A stretch of DNA of 8,276 nucleotides from Limisphaerales bacterium. GTDB lineage: Bacteria; Verrucomicrobiota; Verrucomicrobiae; Limisphaerales; UBA11358. The translations under genes were made by a program, and so were the position numbers. Within the stretch, counting starts at the first letter, position 1. Each line of letters begins with the position of its first letter. Shown here one piece after another: positions 6,621-8,276 of this stretch. The notes under the pieces were generated by a model. The model worked only from the letters and a program-made list of their open reading frames with translations. It had not been told where the DNA came from and searched no databases. The stretch lies in assembly GCA_003152145.1 (NCBI GenBank), contig PLZL01000376.1, forward strand, positions 319-8,594, read 5' to 3'.

Positions 6621-6970
6621 GGTTCAAATCTTTCCTGCCAGTCAAGCATCCGGTCCAATGCGGTGTCGAGGTCGCGGGCCGGAATCGCCTGGCCTTTGTT
6701 GCGAATGCCATGAACGGCAATAATGCGCCGGCCTTTTACAAAGAACCACATGACGCGCGTATTCAACTTGCCGACGTGGCGCAACTCAAACAGGCCGTCG
6801 CCCAGCGCCTTGGACAGCGGCTCGCGGTGATACTGACGATTCCGCAACTTCGCCAGACCTCGCATCACCGCCGCGTGGTCGCCGGGGTCGCTTTGCTTGA
6901 GTTCATCGAGAAACTCCCGCACGGGCGAACGTCCGCTGGCACTTTCATAAAACTCTACGGTGAAGTCCAT
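6617..6970 (-). CDS. higB: RelE/HigB-like mRNA interferase toxin (phage Gp49-like family)
   Basis: A 117-residue toxin of the Gp49/HigB-like branch of the RelE fold, which acts on mRNA at the ribosome. Recognisable parts are SPVREFLDEL (15-24), GDGLFELR (57-64), RVMWFFVKGRRIIAVHG (72-88) and RNKGQAIPARDLDTAL (90-105). The last block usually reads K-K-x-x-K-T-P in this family; here RNKGQAIP keeps the basic residues and proline. The gene precedes its antitoxin, the usual order for hig modules. The ATG at 6970 is preferred; a TTG two codons upstream is possible. There is no Shine-Dalgarno in front: the spacer after the palindrome is only GCTTGTTT. The orphan antitoxin frame overlaps this start by 16 bases and ends inside the gene, so translation may depend on coupling to it or on a leaderless message. 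Confidence 0.88.
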   Translation of the reverse strand: MDFTVEFYESASGRSPVREFLDELKQSDPGDHAAVMRGLAKLRNRQYHREPLSKALGDGLFELRHVGKLNTRVMWFFVKGRRIIAVHGIRNKGQAIPARDLDTALDRMLDWQERFEP

Positions 6971-7287
6971 AAACAAGCAACATCAAATTTGATGTTCAAT
7001 GGTCGGCCAGTTGATTTTGATTTCGGTTCCCAACGATTTTCCCGGTCACGTTCGGCGCGGCGCTCCTCCAGATGTTCCTGCACAACGGATTCCTCGCCGG
7101 GTTTAAGTTTGAAGATTCCGCAAAAGCTGCTGATGTATTTGCGGGTGACGGGCTGGAAGATGATGCGCTCACCCTCCTCCACGAAGTTGATGCGCGTGCC
7201 GGGCTTGATGCCGAACCGGCGCCGGATGCGAGAAGGCACGGTCAAAGAGCCTTTGGCGGTGATTTTGGCAGAGTTCAACTTGTCCAT
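6955..7287 (-). CDS. Orphan AbrB/VapB-type antitoxin with a fused foreign C-terminal tail
   Basis: Residues 8-48 (KITAKGSLTVPSRIRRRFGIKPGTRINFVEEGERIIFQPVT) are an AbrB/SpoVT DNA-binding domain. Residues 50-85 (KYISSFCGIFKLKPGEESVVQEHLEERRAERDREN) are a typical toxin-binding tail of VapB partners. From about W86 the reading frame passes, out of frame, through 19 bases of vapC 3' end (7006-7024) and then through the higB operator, adding about 25 residues that look accidental, before stopping inside higB. A normal antitoxin would end near residue 85. No toxin remains beside it, so it is an orphan whose vapC has been deleted. The ATG at 7287 is chosen over GTG 7350 because the domain begins there and the palindrome at 7324-7338 would otherwise be inside the gene. 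It may still bind its own operator or cross-neutralise a VapC. Confidence 0.78.
   Translation of the reverse strand: MDKLNSAKITAKGSLTVPSRIRRRFGIKPGTRINFVEEGERIIFQPVTRKYISSFCGIFKLKPGEESVVQEHLEERRAERDRENRWEPKSKSTGRPLNIKFDVACLWTSP
6979..6996. promoter_or_regulatory. Perfect 18-base palindrome, probable HigBA operator
   Basis: AACATCAAATTTGATGTT reads the same on both strands, 9 bases per arm with no spacer. It lies 8 bases upstream of the higB ATG. HigA-type antitoxins bind such palindromes overlapping their promoters. It is also translated as part of the artificial tail of the orphan antitoxin, which is further evidence that this tail is accidental. Function inferred from symmetry and position. 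Confidence 0.7.
7006..7024 (-). pseudogene. 19-base vapC tail scrap, third copy of the shared core
   Basis: GCCAGTTGATTTTGATTTC (plus strand) is identical to 5319-5337 inside vapC and to 6211-6229 in the vapC relic. In its vapC frame on the minus strand it encodes EIKINW. It directly follows the antitoxin-coding part of the orphan gene, so it marks a deletion that removed almost all of a vapC, or a recombination at this sequence. Confidence 0.7.
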
Positions 7288-7323
7288 CGTTTCGCATGAA
7301 GAATCGCATTGTCCCAAGCGCAA

Positions 7324-7338
7324 TGCAAAATTTTTGCA
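7324..7338. promoter_or_regulatory. Palindrome upstream of the orphan antitoxin, probable operator
   Basis: TGCAAAA-T-TTTTGCA has perfect 7-base arms around one base, 36 bases upstream of the ATG at 7287. A second inverted repeat, GCATTG/CAATGC (7306-7311 and 7321-7326), overlaps it. The layout copies that of the vapB operator at 6011-6027: decamer, four bases, odd-length AT-rich palindrome, then 31-36 bases to the start. The arm sequences differ, as expected if each antitoxin recognises its own site. Confidence 0.55.
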
Positions 7339-7342
7339 GGAC

Positions 7343-7352
7343 TTATTCACAA
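7343..7352 (-). promoter_or_regulatory. Second copy of decamer TTGTGAATAA
   Basis: Exact match to 6032-6041 and again four bases upstream of the palindrome. It would be a shared promoter element or protein-binding site for the two AbrB-type antitoxin genes. See the entry at 6032 for the alternative DnaA-box reading. Confidence 0.4.
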
Positions 7353-7483
7353 TGGTCCCACATCATCAAGGCACACCTCATCCGGCCTATGACAGGAATT
7401 TGATTTGCCCCACGACCCTCACCTGTCCTGCGGACATCCTCTCCCGTTCCCACGGGCGAGGAGCTTATTCTGCGGGACGATTA

Positions 7484-7556
7484 CCCAGGGTAGCTCGGTC
7501 CGTGCCGGACTGGCCACCTCGCAACCCTGGGCTAATATCTGTCAGCCTTACAGGCT
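7484..7556. repeat. Dispersed element with CCCAGGGT/ACCCTGGG arms
   Basis: Arms at 7484-7491 and 7524-7531 are perfectly complementary over 8 bases with a 32-base loop. A short hairpin AGCCT-TAC-AGGCT (7544-7556) follows. I recognise the style (an AACCCTGGGCTAATATC-like end) as a repeated intergenic element of Planctomycetes and Verrucomicrobia, but only one copy is present here, so repetition cannot be shown from this window. Confidence 0.45.
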
Positions 7557-7657
7557 TTCAATCAGTGTGAATGGACTCACTCGTTCCCACTCGCTCGGCC
7601 CTCACGGGCCTTCGGCTTCGCCGAATTCCTTTCGCGTCTTCCCAAGAAGCTCAAGTC

Positions 7658-7884
7658 GTGGAATTCGTGTCATTGGTTTCTGCGTTCCCTGCACTGCAAT
7701 CCCTGGGAATCATCGTGCGCCGCGAGAATTTTTCAGGAGCGCGGACAGCCTTGTCCGCCTGTTTCCGCCGCATCGGTGCCTTCGCGCGGACAAAGCTGTC
7801 CGCGCTCCTTTGGTTGCGGCTCCGCCGCGCTGCGTCCTTTCGCGGCAAAAAATCCGTGTCCACCCATGTCCATCCGTGGTTAAA
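7658..7884 (+). repeat. Second copy of the GTGGAATTCGTGTCA repeat, interrupted
   Basis: The left part (GTGGAATTCGTGTCA, then TTTCTGCGTTCCCTGC) and the right part (TTTCGCGGCAAAAAATCC..., GTGGTTAAA) match the two ends of the copy at 6073-6147, but here they are about 150 bases further apart. The gap contains the hairpin element at 7735-7809. A short extra ATGTCCATCC duplicates part of the GTCCACCC block. The repeat ends just before the stop of the GNAT gene. Confidence 0.6.
7735..7809. repeat. Long hairpin element (AGGAGCGCGGACAG ... CTGTCCGCGCTCCT)
   Basis: Arms 7735-7758 and 7786-7809 pair over 24 positions with a single mismatch (7750/7794) around a 27-base loop. This is the strongest stem in the window, and its GC-rich terminal 14 bases are perfect. 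It is nested inside the repeat at 7658-7884. It resembles REP or MITE-like mobile intergenic hairpins. It could also act as a bidirectional transcription block between the GNAT gene and the toxin-antitoxin cluster, although it lacks a T-tract. Confidence 0.7.
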
Positions 7885-7887
7885 GGA

Positions 7888-8276
7888 TTACTCAAACTCC
7901 ATCTGGTAGCTGTAAACGTTGCCGGTGAAATGGCTGCTGACTTTGCAGTTCGATTTGTTGATGACCGCCTGCATCGGCTTGTTCTCCGTGAGCACCTCGG
8001 CGGTGAAGCCGCGAATGCCGTTGCGGCGCGCGATGCGCATCAGATGTTTCAGCAGGAAGGTGCCGATGCCGTGGTTCTGCCATTTGTCGCCCACCACGAA
8101 CGCCACTTCCGCCAGGTTCGTTTTCTGATCCAGATAATAGCTGCCGACGGCGATGATTTCCTCACCGGACGCCTCCGGCAGCGTGCCGACGATGGTCACG
8201 TCGTTGCGGTGGTCAATGTAAACGAAGTCCTGAATCTGATGCCGCGACACACCTTTCTGGTGGCTCATGAAACGGT
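7888..8276 (-). CDS. C-terminal GNAT acetyltransferase domain of a larger protein, 5' end cut by window edge
   Basis: A GNAT N-acetyltransferase domain that transfers acetyl from acetyl-CoA. From the first visible Met (8268) the core runs EEIIAVGSYYLDQKTNLAEVAF, then the acetyl-CoA loop QNHGIGT (64-70, matching Q/RxxGxG/A), then GFTAEVLTENKPMQAVINKSN and a VYSYQMEF C-terminus. The frame stays open upstream of that Met with R-F-M-S, and this resembles the YYRF-M segment that precedes GNAT domains fused to acetyl-CoA hydrolase/transferase or ADP-forming acyl-CoA ligase. I therefore take the Met as internal and the gene as continuing beyond 8276. Such fusions are protein lysine acetyltransferases in several bacteria. 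It is on the same strand as acuC, about 6.9 kb upstream of it. Family certain; fusion partner not visible. Confidence 0.85.
   Translation of the reverse strand, partial: RFMSHQKGVSRHQIQDFVYIDHRNDVTIVGTLPEASGEEIIAVGSYYLDQKTNLAEVAFVVGDKWQNHGIGTFLLKHLMRIARRNGIRGFTAEVLTENKPMQAVINKSNCKVSSHFTGNVYSYQMEFE

Larger units (their letters stand above)
7353..7887. other. Non-coding patchwork of dispersed repeats
   Basis: About 535 bases without a credible gene between the orphan antitoxin promoter and the end of the GNAT gene. Open frames here have translations that only restate repeat families. Contents from left to right: a degenerate CTCTCCC...GGGCGAG hairpin (about 7438-7461), a CCCAGGGT/ACCCTGGG element (7484-7556), a GC-rich stretch with GGCCC/GGGCC (about 7598-7612), and a GTGGAATTCGTGTCA repeat split by a strong hairpin (7658-7884). 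Confidence 0.65.

Noticed and set aside
6203..7024. higBA as an insertion into one vapC with target-site duplication
   Set aside because: The left scrap (19 bases) belongs to the extreme 3' end of vapC and the right relic contains that same end plus 40 bases before it. No 5' part of vapC is on the left side, so a simple insertion with a short duplication does not fit; recombination or deletion between tails does.
5319..7024. Integron attC sites at the vapC tails
   Set aside because: The repeated core has no inverted-repeat structure, GTTGATT does not meet the GTTRRRY core, and no integrase is present.
7288..7350. GTG at 7350 as start of the orphan antitoxin
   Set aside because: It would put the palindrome and the GCATTG/CAATGC repeat inside the gene. 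The AbrB domain needs only the part from ATG 7287.
6032..7352. Replication origin based on two DnaA-box matches
   Set aside because: Only two isolated 9-base matches 1.3 kb apart, no AT-rich unwinding region, and both sit in conserved promoter positions of antitoxin genes.
6710..7570. Plus-strand open frame of 286 residues
   Set aside because: Antisense to higB and the orphan antitoxin, and its last part only translates dispersed repeats.
7571..7909. Open frames on both strands between the orphan antitoxin and the GNAT gene
   Set aside because: Their translations (for example VHPWLK and TTDGHGWTRI segments) are products of the dispersed repeat families, not of genes.
1..8276. CRISPR array, tRNA, rRNA or transposase genes
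   Set aside because: No regularly spaced direct repeats, no cloverleaf-like sequence and no transposase motif were found by reading both strands; the vapC tail repeats are 795-892 bases apart and enclose genes.

Overview
The window looks like an accessory region of a Verrucomicrobia-like chromosome, with Pedosphaera/Limisphaerales relatives the best guess. The basis is a set of dispersed non-coding repeats between genes that I recognise from that group: a GTGGAATTCGTGTCA...TCCGTGTCCACCC...GGTTAAA family, a GGAGCGCGGACAG hairpin and a TCCCTCTCC/GGAGAGGGA hairpin. This assignment rests on memory of sequence style, not on a search. Composition is uneven. Sixty-base rows counted by hand give 68% GC in the left-end gene (421-480) and 63% in vapC (5401-5460), but 50% (1861-1920) and 43% (4501-4560) in the two-gene block between them.

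Layout. 1-953 (minus) is the N-terminal 317 residues of an AcuC-type zinc deacetylase that runs off the left edge. 954-1563 is non-coding, with one dispersed-repeat fragment. 1564-2769 (plus) is an amino-methyltransferase with DPFCGGGTT and TSPPY motifs. It ends 3 bases from the end of 2773-5298 (minus), an 841-residue GHKL-type ATPase resembling the prokaryotic MORC/paraMORC class. Reading leftward from 5979, a vapB-vapC toxin-antitoxin pair sits directly upstream of the ATPase gene with a 12-base gap. Further right on the minus strand are a vapC 3' relic (6203-6268), a higB-higA pair (6970-6273) and an orphan AbrB-type antitoxin (7287-6955) whose end is fused to another scrap of vapC tail. 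7353-7887 is a patchwork of dispersed repeats. 7888-8276 (minus) is the C-terminal GNAT domain of a larger protein cut by the right edge.

How the parts may work together. The GNAT protein and the AcuC deacetylase lie on the same strand on either side of the accessory genes, and the pair recalls acu-type protein acetylation/deacetylation modules; the island may have split such a pair. The central candidate system is the methyltransferase plus GHKL ATPase, read here as a probable restriction-modification-like or anti-phage module in which the methyltransferase marks self DNA and the ATPase acts in sensing or remodelling. No dedicated DNA endonuclease is visible. The only nuclease fold next to it is the PIN-domain VapC just upstream of the ATPase, so a functional link is possible but unproven.

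The toxin-antitoxin cluster has its own logic. Each of the three modules is preceded by a perfect AT-rich palindrome (6011-6027, 6979-6996, 7324-7338), probably an autoregulatory operator. Each is followed, on its own strand, by a copy of the same vapC 3' end (shared 19-base core at 5319, 6211 and 7006), as if modules had been swapped or trimmed at that sequence.
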